Origin: Brachionus plicatilis
Taxonomy: Eukaryota > Rotifera > Eurotatoria > Ploima > Brachionidae
Length of the DNA stretch: 64,000 nucleotides
Direction of reading: 5' to 3'
Assembly: GCA_010279815.1 (NCBI GenBank)
Contig: QEOQ01000460.1
Location: 428,123 to 492,122 of the forward strand
Every line of letters starts with the position of its first letter. The first letter of the stretch is position 1. This document shows positions 48,436 through 59,563 of this stretch, piece by piece. Both the position numbers and the translations under genes were made by a program. The notes beneath the pieces are model-generated. The model was not told the DNA's origin, made no database searches, and saw only the letters and a list, made by a program, of their open reading frames with translations.

Positions 48436-50625
48436 TTAATCAATCCAAATTCGCCATAAAATTCTTTTACTTAATTCAGATTCATCGACATATGCATTTC
48501 TGTCATGGGCAATCAGGCCATTTTCAATTAAAATTACTTGTCCAGGTTCAAGCTTAAACGACAGTTGATTTTCTTCCAAAATCTTGTCCAATTTATCCAT
48601 TGCTTCAATTACTCCCGGACTTATTTCTATATTCATATTTTCATATGCCATTTCTATCCACTTACGCATGTATCTAAATTTAAAAGGTTCACAAGCAAAA
48701 ACTGGGTATTCATTATCCATCTCTTGATCTTCAAGAGTATGTTGTTCTCCAAAACCTGTGGTAATTAATGAACGTTTAATTGGTTTTGACAGAATTTCTA
48801 CCAAATGTGGATATTTTTTTTTCATCTCAATAAAAGCATTGTATGCATTTGATAACTTTGTTTCACCTCCAATTTTACTTTGGTTTACGCACATAAGACC
48901 CACTATCCTTGGAAAGTAGTCTTTGCTACTTCCATCAGTGTGAAAACCAGACGACTGATTCGTCGCACTTAAGAGCACATTTTTCTTGTTAAGATCAAGT
49001 TTACGGTCAAAAACTTCGTACACTTCACCACGTTGTGAGCTAATTTTTCCAAAAATTTTGGATAAAGATACCAGAAATTCTTTCTCAATTGGACATTTGT
49101 CAATTAAAACACAGCCATTTTTCTCAAATGCCAACTTAAACTCTTCAGCATTCAGATTTTCAAATGAAAATTTAGTTAAATTTAAATCCATCGGATATCT
49201 TGTCTCTTTTATTAATTCAAATTCAATATGCAATGGAACGTGTTTGATGGGTGACAAAAAATTAAATTGACACAAAAGCTCTTCACTGATTCCAAATTCT
49301 CTTAATTTTTTCAATCTAAATCCATCGAACATTTCAAAATAATCTTGAATAGTCTTGTGAACATTTCGTACATTCAATTTTTGTTTATTGTCCAATTTTG
49401 TTATAATTCCCTCATGAAGTTTGTCTCGGTCATTGAAATAATTTTTTACATTGAAGTAAAACACTTCATTAGGCTCGATCATCTGAGAAAAACAAGGATG
49501 TGGAACTGAAAAAAGCAATATTCCCCCTTCTTTAAGAGCTCTAAAACACTTTTGAATAACAAGGTATGATTCCTGAATTGTTAAATAGTTGAATAAAAAC
49601 ACTGCTGTTATCATATCCCAATTTTTGCCAAAGTCAAAATTTAAAACATCACCAGCAAAATATCTTATGTCATCATCATGTGATTTAGCTAATTCAATCA
49701 TTTTTTCGGAAATGTCGACTCCAGTAACCACAGCTCCTTTTTTACTCAAAATTCTTGCACAATATCCCTCACCGCATCCTAAGTCAAGAATTTTTTGGCC
49801 ATTTACTTGTAAATTTTCAAACATAGGAGCTCTAGCGGTCAAGTCAGACAAACACCCAACTTCTCGGTTCCAATTAACTGCTTGAGAATTATACAATTCT
49901 TCAGTACTTTCCATTTTTTTTACCAAAGCGTCAAAAAATTGTGTTCTCAACCTTAGAGCTTCTTCCATTCCAGTTTTCAAATCCTGCCTACCTTGGTCAG
50001 AACCAGCAAATTTAATGGCAATTTTTTTCAGTGATTCAGCATGGTCATCATCGAAATAAATATGCAAAGGAAAAAAAATATAGTCTTCTAGCTTTAGATT
50101 AGTATGAGTTTTGATTGCGTTGAGGATTTTTTTATAAATTGGCTTCACTATTCCCTCGGTGCCTAGACTTAGAGCGCCTAAACCCAGAGGCGCGTTTTTT
50201 CCACAAATCTTAAACATTTCTTTAGTCCAATTCTTTACCTCATTGCAGAATAAGCTTTCGTCGTCCAGTAAATTCATTTCTACCCCAATCTGCTTTTGAA
50301 ATATTCGGAAAAGTTCAGTATGCCTTATATTTTTTACTAATGACGGTTCTATGCCGCATTCTTGTAATTTTTCTTCATCAATTAGGCCCATTTCTTCTTC
50401 AATATTTTCTTCTAAAATGTTTTTTTCATCATCGTCCAAATTTTGCATCAAAAGCTTTAAATAGTTGACAAAATTCCTCGAGTACCAGGAATATTGAAAA
50501 GCGAATAGTTTCAAGGCATGACTGGGATCTTTAAAATCAAAATCCAAAAATCTATGATTTACTGCTTCAGACTCAGATGCAATTTTCTCAAGTTGGTCAA
50601 TGTATTCTAATTGATCGGCTTCCAT
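48436..50625 (-). CDS. Tri-domain enzyme: haem-oxygenase-like di-iron oxidase, SAM methyltransferase and TauD-type oxygenase
   Basis: A single uninterrupted 729-aa frame with three catalytic domains. Residues 1-240 look like an iron-containing redox enzyme with haem-oxygenase-like fold: EENIEEEMG (72-80), HTELFRIF (102-109), LGTEGIVKPIY (154-164) and FFPLHIYFDDDHAESL (184-199) supply the Glu, His and Asp expected as ligands (E157, H188, D192, H195 among candidates). Residues 245-475 are a class I methyltransferase: motif I LDLGCGEGYCA (280-290), the acidic end of strand 2 GVDIS (302-306), and SVPHPCF (373-379). Residues 485-729 are a TauD/TfdA 2-oxoglutarate oxygenase: HTD (562-564) for two iron ligands, AHDRN with the distal His (707), and Arg near 721-725 for 2-oxoglutarate. 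All three sites look intact. No signal or membrane segment, so probably cytosolic. Substrates are unknown. The lack of introns and the bacterial nature of all parts suggest gene transfer, which is inference. Confidence 0.88.
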   Translation of the reverse strand: MEADQLEYIDQLEKIASESEAVNHRFLDFDFKDPSHALKLFAFQYSWYSRNFVNYLKLLMQNLDDDEKNILEENIEEEMGLIDEEKLQECGIEPSLVKNIRHTELFRIFQKQIGVEMNLLDDESLFCNEVKNWTKEMFKICGKNAPLGLGALSLGTEGIVKPIYKKILNAIKTHTNLKLEDYIFFPLHIYFDDDHAESLKKIAIKFAGSDQGRQDLKTGMEEALRLRTQFFDALVKKMESTEELYNSQAVNWNREVGCLSDLTARAPMFENLQVNGQKILDLGCGEGYCARILSKKGAVVTGVDISEKMIELAKSHDDDIRYFAGDVLNFDFGKNWDMITAVFLFNYLTIQESYLVIQKCFRALKEGGILLFSVPHPCFSQMIEPNEVFYFNVKNYFNDRDKLHEGIITKLDNKQKLNVRNVHKTIQDYFEMFDGFRLKKLREFGISEELLCQFNFLSPIKHVPLHIEFELIKETRYPMDLNLTKFSFENLNAEEFKLAFEKNGCVLIDKCPIEKEFLVSLSKIFGKISSQRGEVYEVFDRKLDLNKKNVLLSATNQSSGFHTDGSSKDYFPRIVGLMCVNQSKIGGETKLSNAYNAFIEMKKKYPHLVEILSKPIKRSLITTGFGEQHTLEDQEMDNEYPVFACEPFKFRYMRKWIEMAYENMNIEISPGVIEAMDKLDKILEENQLSFKLEPGQVILIENGLIAHDRNAYVDESELSKRILWRIWID

Positions 50626-52140
50626 TTTTAAAAGTTTTGGAAAAAACTAGAATAGATTTCTTTTTATATTATGTTCAAAACCTCTGATGCGAGCAGAAAA
50701 TTTCGGTCTAAAGAAATCAAGACTTATTATGATTTAAATTTAATTAATCATATTGAAAAGACACTAATTTAAAAATATTTAAAAAATTACTAAATCAACA
50801 TGCCGGAGAATTTTTAGAAAATTATCATAATTCTTTTTTTTATTTACTTTTTATTTAAGATGGTGCTAGAAAAGCTAAATAATTCCATTATAATTTCAAT
50901 TAATTTTTTGTTGTGACACCAACACCAAATTTTTGGGATTTTAGTGTAAAATAAAAAAACAAATTTTTGCGTTAGATTTAATTTATTTTTCGTTTTAGAA
51001 TTGAATTACTTTTTCTACCATCTGTGATTGTCAAATTTGAAAAATTCAATGACATGTTCAGATAAACTAAAGAGAACATTTTTACTCTTTTTAAATTAAT
51101 ACATAATTGAAAAAAATGTTGTCCCTTTTTTAGCTTTACGGTAAAATTAGTATTATATTTGTCTTTTTTCACGTAAATTTACGTCAATTTACCAAAAGAT
51201 ACTCATCGTAGCAATACTGTATATTTTTCTCTAGTTAGCACTAAATTTATATAATAAAAAAAACAGTATTATGACATAATCAAAATTATGTAAACTTGTA
51301 AACTAAAGAGCCACAAAAATCAGAATTTTTTTTGATAATTTTAAAAATCCTTTAGAAGCTTGAATTTCTTTGATTCTCCTCATTTTTTAATAGATAAAAA
51401 TTTTTCCATTAAAATATAAAAAATCCTGATATATGGTGTCGATTACCCATCTCCCATTTTGTGAAAATTTATAAAATTCTCCTATTTTGAAATTTTATTC
51501 AAAAAATAAGGAAAATCAGTTATCAGCAGACAATTTAAATGATTTATTCTGATTTTTTGATGTGTATGAGTATGAAAATATTTTTGGGTGAATCACAAAC
51601 ACTCAGTTAAAACTCGATTTTAAATTTTTTAAAATATTAAAAGTTTAAATAATAAAATTAATCAAATTTTTTTTCAATTTTTTTAAAATTTATCTTATTT
51701 TATGCCTTTAATTAATGCTTTTTTCCTGCATATTACCAATATTTTCAGATATTCTTGGTATTGATACAATGAAATAAGCAATGAAAAAAACCAACTAGAC
51801 ATTTGATGCCAGGTTTTGTTCACACTCATGTACTCCACTATTTTAATTTTCATTGATGCCTTACGAATGGATTAATTAAAAAACATTGATTAGTATCACG
51901 AACAAAATTTCATTCATGACCATCTTAAAGAAAAATTCTCAAGAAATTGATTCTTCTCGGAGATTATGAAAATATCAAAGAGATTTAAGCTAATGGCATA
52001 AATTATAATAAAAATTATTGAGTTATTTTATTGTATTTTCTTTTAAGGAATAAAATTTTAGATAGGGATAATTTTTAAAAATCTAGACAATTTGAACATT
52101 CGGAAAAAGCATTTTTTAAATGCAAAATTTAGTTTTTTAA

Positions 52141-52250
52141 GATGATGATGATTATGTTATACATGCTGTTATAGTGGGGCGTCTACGTGCGCAACTACTT
52201 GGAGACTCAAGTCTCCCACAGAATTTATACTACTACTAATAAGCCCTAAT
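52141..52250. mobile_element. Short repeat with GATGATGAT and TACTACTACTAA edges
   Basis: GC-richer than its surroundings (GTGGGGCGTCTACGTGCGCA, then GGAGACTCAAGTCTCC, a near-perfect hairpin), ending TACTACTACTAATA. Its layout is similar to 27366-27478. A SINE-type origin is a guess. Confidence 0.3.
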
Positions 52251-52740
52251 AAGCATCAATATTTTAAATTTATTTAAATTTTCTATTGAATTAAATTTAA
52301 AAAGAATAAAAAAATTGTTTTTTAAAAGAGTGATTAACTCAAAAATTTTGAATCATTAACATATAAATTTGAAAAAAAAAATAGCATATAGTCTCGGAAT
52401 GTTAATTCAAGGTTTTTTGTTTTTTCTTTAAATTAATGTCTTAATAAATAAATACATGATATTTTAAAAAGCATAAATGGAATTTTTATTAATCATCAAA
52501 TTTACTATCCTCAAGTCCTTGACTCTGTTAAATAAAAATTGAAATAATAACTTTTTTAGAATTAGTAATCATTTTTTGTATTAATCTTATTGTATAATAA
52601 TCAATTAAACTAAATTTTAAAACTAAAGAACTTGATAAAGAATGCAAATATGTTAAATGATTTTTTAAAAATATGATGTGATGATGCTATTTTTTTCAGC
52701 AAACTTACTAGTACTTCACTTTATTAGGCGTTGTGAATTT

Positions 52741-53030
52741 TAGTACACAAAACAAAAACAAAATATAAAAGACGCCAGAATTTTTATCTGGACCGACTAA
52801 AACATGTTCTGTAAATTGTAGCAACTTATACATCCTTTGATCACCACTTATAGTTGAATTTGATTTTTAATATAATATAATATTCCAAATTTACTATTTT
52901 CTGAGTTTTACAGAATAAGTATATTGGTGGTACAAAGGATATGTCAGTTGCTACAATTTACAGAACATGTTTTGGTCCTTCAGAACTTAAGCTTTGGAAT
53001 TTTTAATATTTTGTTTTTGTTTTTTGTACC
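52741..53030. mobile_element. MITE, 290 bp, long imperfect inverted repeats
   Basis: AAAACATGTTCTGTAAATTG with TAGCAACT, and TTGCTACAATTTACAGAACA with TGTTTTGG, pair almost perfectly. Outer segments TAGTACACAAAACAAAAACA and TTTTGTTTTTGTTTTTTGTA also pair. The centre is A/T-rich, and the whole could fold into one hairpin. Confidence 0.7.
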
Positions 53031-53462
53031 AAATTTAACAATGCAACTATAATATCTGTTTCCATTTAAGATAAAATTTTAAATAATCAAATAAAAATTT
53101 CTTTAGAATAAAACCGTTAAAAATTGTTGATTTACATTTTTATGTGATCTAATTCTCGACTCGTCTAATTAATGTGACCAAAGTAATCTTTAATCTAAGT
53201 ATTGGACTGAACATTTTAAAATCAGACTAAACGATCCTTCTTGTTCATCAATTTCGATTTTTAAATTTCAAGATGGAGATTTTAAAAGCATAAATTATTT
53301 GATGATTTTTTTTTTAGAAAATGTTTATTTATAAATAGAATGTCTTTAAAATAGAAGAATGGGATCAAAAGAGTTCTTCTAAAAATTTAAATAAAACAGA
53401 AATGAATTCAATTTATGTCCTTTTTACAGAATTTTGTCAAGTTCTTAAGACCAGAAGTATTT

Positions 53463-56400
53463 TTATCTGTAAACAATATTATTTCCCGGAATATTTTGAA
53501 CATTTGGATCAGTAACATAGACATAATTTTGGGAATCTAGATAGTTGACCGGTTGTTGGATATACTGAGGCTGTGCCATGTATTGTGGTTGTGTGGGCAT
53601 ATATTGCGTCTGCGGTAAATATTGAGACTGCGGTAAATATTGAGTGTCTGGCTGAAGTATGTATTGAACTTGAGGCTGTTCATAAGTCTGGGGCTGGTTG
53701 GCATAAACTACCTGTGGTTGCTGATAGACATACTGTTGTTGCTGTGGCTGAGCGTAAACAACTTGGTTAGAAGGCTGCTTGCCGTAGATAATCTGTGGCG
53801 ATTGGCCCCGATCTACATAGACAACATTTTTTTGAGGGGGCTCATCAACATAGATTACTTTTTCCCTTTGTTTTGGTGGGTCGTCAACATAAATAATCTT
53901 TTCCCTTTGCTTTGGTGGGTCGTCAACATAGATTATCTTTTCCTTCGGTTTGGCTCTAGGTCTGTGCACAACTTGGACAAATTCTTCAGGATCTTGGTCA
54001 ACTACCAATGTCCTCTGCAAGTCCTCATCTGAATTCACTCTGTATAGAGGCTGTAATTTTACCGGTTTACGCGAGCTTACGATAACTTTTGGCTCAGGCT
54101 TCTAGAAAATGAATTTATTTAGTTAAATGAACAAAAAAATGTAAATTTAGATAGATTGTTGATACAAATCTTTTGAAAAAACAAAATTTTGTGCTTTTTG
54201 AAAAAAGAGTTCAAAAATTTTAATTTTTGAAAAAATACCTTTATTTTTATATAAACGTCGTCGTATTCTGGTATGTTTTTTTTCCGTTGTTTCGGAATTG
54301 AATTTTGAAACCCTAAGTTCGGTAGCTAAGTATTATTAAGACTTGTGCAATTAAGAACTTATTTTGAGTGGAGAATTTTTTTTTAGAAATCTTGAATAAA
54401 ATTAGCAAAAGAAAACATCTCTTAAAAGCAAAGTTTTCAATTTAATTATACTTATTTGGTTTCATGAAACTAAACTAGATTTTCTCTACATATTACCAAA
54501 ATCGAGACTTAAAATTACGCGTTTTTTAAATTTTTTATTAAATTTATTTTATTAAAAGGTAAAAAATAATTAAAATAAATTATTATGTGGTTTGTCTAAA
54601 AAAACATTGTAAAACTATTAAAAAATCATAGAGAAAATAAAGAAAAAAAAGTCAAAACAAAGCTTTGGTTTTTTATTAAAAAAAATAATAAAAATCAAAA
54701 ATACATAATTTATAAAACTAACCACAAATTTATATTATTTTTTTCAAAATTTTTATTTTTAACAACGAGTTTAAAAATATAAGAAAATCTTTTTATTCTT
54801 TTACCGTATACCCTTTCAAAGAGATGCATGCACCAAAAACCAAAACTCAGGTTTTAGCCCAAGCATCACGTTTCATCTCACCCATGTTAAACTTTCCCCC
54901 CTTTCAATTTTTTTTCCAATCTTTTCCTCAAATTTTTACTTTAAAATCTAAATATTAGCCCCGCACTTAAACCTAGAAAATGCATTTTTAATAAAAAAAA
55001 ATAATTTTTAATCATTTATGAATTAATTTTTTTTTCAATTTTTAACCCGGCATCTAAATTTGAATTTCAAAAATAAGTTTATGACCAAGATTTATTATTG
55101 ATGCCGCATCTATTCGATTTTCAGGAATTAACGCGGCGTTTTCCACCAAGTTTTGGGTTTTAACGCGGCGTTAAATCTTCATTTTAATGCACGCATCAAA
55201 AGGGGGGAAAGTTTAACATGAGCGAGATGTAACGTGATGCTTGGGCTAAAACCTGAGTTTTGGTTTTTGGTGCATGCATCTCTTTGCAAGGGTATACGGT
55301 ACATTTATTTCTGATTTTCTAAAACTTTCATTATGAATTTAAAAGTAGAATGGCTTTTAAGCAATTAACTTATTAACGATTTTATTTAAGCTAACAATTT
55401 AACTTAAATTAATCATTTTTTATTAAATTTAAATTAAAAATTAAAAAGAATTATTTACCAGTATGAATTTTTTCCTATATGACATTTATTTTCAGCTCAG
55501 ACTCTTGCGTTGGAAAAAAATTTTAAAAAATTCGAATTTGAATAATTCCAAAAGAGGTTTTTCAAAAAAGAAAGAAAGTCAAAAATAAACTAAATATTTC
55601 TTTTTCTTCGATCGCCAAATTTTCCTTTTAATAATTTAAAATGAAACAAAATTTTTATTTACCTTTAACAAACATTAAAACTAATTAATATAAGAAAACT
55701 TACATTAATTAATTTTCTGTAATCAATTTTTAATTTTACATACTTAAGTAATTATTACTTTAAAAATTTTTTTATATATAAACCATAATTAATGGTATGA
55801 TTTTCTAATTTTAATCTGTGTTTCAGCTACAAAATAATTAATGATGGTTTTTTCAATAAATAAATTAATAAAGGAGTCCAAAATTAATAATTTCTAGCCA
55901 TATTTTTATGCATTCAATTATTTTTTAAATAGAGTAAACATAAATACGAAAATTTTCGATAAACAGTTTAAGTAAGGGACTAAACATAACTATAAAGTTT
56001 AAAACAAACCAATTTTTCGGATATTAGTGAGTTTCCTAGATAATAAATTAGAATAAAAATTAATTTTATTTTTATTATTAGTTCTATTAGTATTATGCAA
56101 GAAAAAATATTTTTAACTCTTATTAATTAGGCATATAAAATTTTTGCTTAATCATCAATTTTGTGCAAAATAATTTTTTTCAACAAAATGATATTACTGT
56201 ATTCCCTCGTTCGATTATGCGGCACTACAAGCCAAGAAATGCAAATTAAAACATCAAATTAAAAATATTTTAGCATGAGTGAGATGTGCTTTGGTGCATG
56301 GTCCAAAAGCTGGTAGCTTAATTTATGGTGCAGCATAATCAAACGAGGGAATATGGTAATTGTAAAAATAAAGAAAAAACTTAACCAAAAATTAAAATTA

Positions 56401-58153
56401 TCCAAAAAAAATTTAATGTATTTTATTTTTATTTGTTTAAATTTTAACTTTTAATTTTGTGTCTAATGTTAGAGCTGGACAAAGAATAAACCAACAATAA
56501 TTAGTAATTATATTACAAAAAATTATATAATTTATAACTTGTTGAGCTGGTATTTAACAATCTAAAAATTTCTGGACTGTGTAAACTTCGATTCAGATAT
56601 CTCTTTATTTGTCAATATATTTTATTTATATTTTCCTTATATTTTAATTATTAAATCCAATCTTTTTTTAAATGTATGATAAGAAATAATTGTTATTTTA
56701 ATTCTCTATAATATTCAAATTATTAATCTAAATTTGAAGAATTTTTTCCTTTTCTTCTTACTTTCACTTTTGGTGACTTAGATTCTAACTCTTTATTTAT
56801 TTCTTAATTGCCAATGAGACGCAATATTTAAAAAAAAATTTTTATTAATTTTTGTTTAATTCTTTTCTTGCTTAATTTTTTGTAAAATTCTAATTATTTG
56901 TAATTAAAATTATTTTCCTTTAATTCTTTTAATATTTAATTTTACTATTATTTTATTTTTTGAAAAAAAAACATAAAAATTTCAAAAATTTTTCAAATGA
57001 TTTAATTTAAATGTCTGGTTAAATTGCAGATAAAATGACATCATTTTTAATTTTTGAGTTGCATAAGCATTACATAATCAAAATTAGAAAAATATTAAAA
57101 AAAAGGTTATTTCGTCCTTATTGCATTGATGTACCAACTATGACAATATTTAAATTCAAATTTTTGTATTTTAACCTGTTTTAAAAATTAAAAAAAGAAA
57201 TTAAAATTGAATTGATTTATTTTACTCAGATATTTTAAGCTTAATAAAGTTATTTACTGTTAATTATCGTAATTTTTTCAAAAGCCATTTTACATCATTT
57301 TGCGATATTTATCGTAAAATTACATTTTTGACTGAAAATAAGGTTAGTTTACGTAAAATCAGTGCTGTATTTAAAAATAGCCGAAGATTATGAAATTAAT
57401 TAAATTTTGAAATTAAAGAAGTTTCCTAGTCAGCTAAAAATTAAATAAATCATTGAATAAGTTCTTTAATTATTTTTAATTAAATATATCTTTGGAAAAA
57501 TAAAAGAGTGCAGTAGAAAACTTAAACAAAGCCGAGAATTTATTATCCAATGAAAGATAAAATATAAAAATAATAAAAACTTTAAGTACTTTAGTCGGTT
57601 TTCGCCGTGTTGTAGTGTTAGTATATCCGCCAAAGCCGCTTGAAATAGGCATTGCTGTAGGCTCAGGTGTCAAATCAAGCTTATTTCTTGTATTTACCGG
57701 TGATGATGAATATGGCTTTTTAAATTGGCCCGTAAAGTCAAAAACTTGCTGAGAGTTGGGTTTAACTTTATTCTGCTGAATAAAATTTTTATTTAAATTT
57801 CTTCTTTTAATTTCGTTGTTGGATTTCGTTTCTGTTTGATTTTGATTTTTGTTCATATAATCATAAAAAGTGTATAATTTAGGCTTTGTTTTTTTTGTTT
57901 GGTTTGAGATATTGGTACTTTGAATTGACTCGGCGTCTCTCGTCTCAATAGAGAATTCATCGTCGTGTTGCTCACTCCAATCGAAGCCTTCATTAACGTG
58001 AGCTCGACTAAATCTCTCGTTGCCGTTGTTTACTCCATGGTTGTTAACATAACCATATTCGTAACCATTTTCATTTATATGTAAATTTGAGCTCAGATTT
58101 CTGTTTATTTTCAAAGGTAAATTGTGATTGATGCTTGAGTTATTATAAGACAT
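53463..58153 (-). CDS. KLYTFYDY-motif protein A with YVD and PQY repeats, 429 aa, function unknown
   Basis: Three minus-strand exons (58153-57590, 54325-54239, 54101-53463), all joined in phase 0, give 429 aa. The N-terminus is Asn-rich and hydrophilic. KPKLYTFYDYMNKN sits at about 91-104. The small middle exon reads NSIPKQRKKNIPEYDDVYIK. The last exon carries three tandem 13-residue units of the type EKIIYVDDPPKQR, then a Gln/Pro/Tyr-rich tail with repeated QYLPQ, QYMP and QPQY. No signal or membrane segment. I do not recognise the family. The assignment of the first exon to the others across a 3.3-kb transposon-bearing intron rests on phase and on the matching order in the neighbour at 58847-59563, which has KLYTFYDY, NSI..PK and a YV..S.PE segment in the same order. 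If wrong, these are two genes. An extracellular-matrix-like composition is noted, but there is no secretion signal. Confidence 0.65.
54802..55301. mobile_element. Foldback/MITE element, 500 bp with ~105-bp inverted ends
   Basis: TACCGTATACCCTTTCAAAG with AGATGCATGCACCAAAAACC at the left is matched by GGTTTTTGGTGCATGCATCT with CTTTGCAAGGGTATACGGTA at the right. Pairing continues through CTCAGGTTTTAGCCCAAGCA and ATGTTAAACTTTCCCCCCTT, about 105 bp with few mismatches. Flanking or terminal TA fits a TA-targeting element. Confidence 0.85.
56195..56358. mobile_element. Short MITE, 164 bp, related to the 500-bp element
   Basis: TACTGTATTCCCTCGTTCGA with TTATGC is mirrored by GCATAATCAAACGAGGGAAT with ATGGTA. 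The interior AGCATGAGTGAGATGTGCTT recalls AACATGAGCGAGATGTAACG in the 500-bp element, and the termini TAC(C/T)GTAT.CCC are shared, so both belong to one family. Confidence 0.75.
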
Positions 58154-58846
58154 TAATTAAGCTAATTGTATTCTCTTTGGCCAAAAATGTTTAATTATCT
58201 TGAAGAGTTTCACTAAAGAAAGCAATTCAATCTATTATTAAAAAAATTTCAAAATTATTTCTAAAAGTGGATGAAACATTCAAAAGAAAAAAAAAACAAA
58301 GTGAAAATTATTCTGAAACTATACCAACAGTAAAAACTAAAAAATTCTTTATTCTACTATTCGTGTTAAAGAAAATAACTCTTGTAAAAGTGAAATAATA
58401 ATCAAAACGTTATTAATGGATTTAAAAAAGAAATCTATTTTGTTTATCATTGAAAAATAGATTTGGAATTTAAAAAATCTCTTATTCTGATCTAAAGAAA
58501 AAATCTATTTTAATGTTTCGCTTTAAGGTAGCTAATTATTTGATTGAAAAAATTTCGAAATAATTTCTAAAAGTTGATGAAACATTTATTGAAAAAAATC
58601 CAAGGTGTTGACGACAGCAGCTCTTAAAGTTAGAAAATATTTATTCAAATTTTCAAAGTAATCATTTGTGTTTAGTTTTTTTTGGATTTACAGACCTTAT
58701 TTTCAGTCGAATCCTGCATTTCTTATAACTTTGAAACACAAAGAAAAAAATTTGAAAAAAAATTTAATAAGATTTTTTTAAATCTTTATTGAAAATATGA
58801 ATTTTAAATTAGGGCCTAAGGATTTTTAAAACAGAGATTAAAAATT
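58154..58846. other. Spacer between the two KLYTFYDY genes
   Basis: A/T sequence with a direct repeat of about 40 bp (ATTTCTAAAAGTGGATGAAA near 58259 and ATTTCTAAAAGTTGATGAAA near 58563), about 305 bp apart, plus two AAATCTATTTT segments. It may reflect local duplication of upstream sequence. No gene is seen. Confidence 0.5.
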
Positions 58847-59563
58847 TCATTTGAAAGCACTGTTTCTTTTAATAGTGTTGTATTTAATTGGTGAATGTAA
58901 AGGAAGAGCTTGAATTGATTGTTGCATGGGAGCTAGTTGGACTAGGGATGGAGTTTTGGCAAAAATGGTTGGAGTTGGCATAACAAGTGGCTTAATTGTT
59001 GGTTGGTAAAGATATTTTTGTGACGAATTTGGTATAATAGATACTTCAGGTATTGAATTCTTAACATATAAAATTTGAACCTCTTCTTTCTCTGGAGATT
59101 CTTTTAAATGCAAAATTTTTTTTCCCTTTGGAATAAATGTTCGATCATAATCTTCTCCATTATCGCTCTGGTCATAAGAATCTTCTTCTATATAAATCTT
59201 GTTTACATTTTTCATTAATTGAGTTTTTTTTGGAGATAATTTGATGCTGTTATTCTTTATTTTAACTGTTAATTTTTTATTTTAAATTAAAAAGAATCAA
59301 ACTTTGCTATATTTTGAACTTGATTCACTATCAGAAGAATCTTCATCATCGAACTTGACTTTCATTGATTTCTTATTAATTTTTGGCTTATAAAAAGCTG
59401 TTGATGTTTCCGCATTTTTCTTTACTTTGTCCCTGTAATCATAAAAAGTGTACAGTTTGCTGTTACTCTTGACTACATTTCCATTTGTAGTAATTCTCAT
59501 ATCAGTTTGCTGGGCAGAGTCGATCATCAGAGGTAAATCTTTTGGAGCTTTTTTCTTTGGCAT
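58847..59563 (-). CDS. KLYTFYDY-motif protein B, 222 aa, function unknown
   Basis: Two minus-strand exons (59563-59303 and 59254-58847) separated by a 48-nt intron (GTTTGA...AATAAAG), phase 0, give 222 aa. The N-terminus is Lys-rich (MPKKKAPKDLP). SKLYTFYDYRDKVKK is at about 35-49, followed by an acidic Ser run (DDEDSSDSESSSKY). The second exon begins NNSIKLSPKK, continues IYIEEDSYDQSDNGEDYDRT and EEVQILYVKNSIPE, and ends in a Pro/Leu/Gln-rich tail. The order of motifs matches protein A next door, so I infer tandem paralogues. No known domain, signal or membrane segment. An alternative without the intron would give two short genes; the shared NSI.PK motif just after the splice supports joining. 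Confidence 0.65.

Larger units (their letters stand above)
50626..53462. other. Intergenic region with repeats
   Basis: No gene supported. The left part (51120-51240) has ACGTAAATTTACGTCAATTT, as in the CAGTGCT transposon family, suggesting a fragment. A SINE-like unit lies at 52141-52250 and a MITE at 52741-53030. Confidence 0.55.
54326..57589 (-). other. Long intron of KLYTFYDY gene A, with two related MITEs
   Basis: 3.3 kb between donor GTACTT and acceptor AATACTTAG. It holds the elements at 54802-55301 and 56195-56358, ACGTAAAATTAC-type motifs at 57300-57370 with a CAGTGCTG terminus (57361-57368), and otherwise A/T sequence. No exon is seen. Confidence 0.55.

Noticed and set aside
48436..50625. 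Bacterial contamination as the explanation for the tri-domain enzyme gene
   Set aside because: It sits in one continuous AT-rich sequence between spliced animal genes and MITEs, and shares their codon bias and A/T-rich flanks, so an integrated gene is more likely than a mis-assembled bacterial contig. Read-level support was not available to me.
53573..54032. Two plus-strand frames rich in Leu, Val and Trp
   Set aside because: They are antisense to the Gln/Pro/Tyr-rich repeats of KLYTFYDY gene A.
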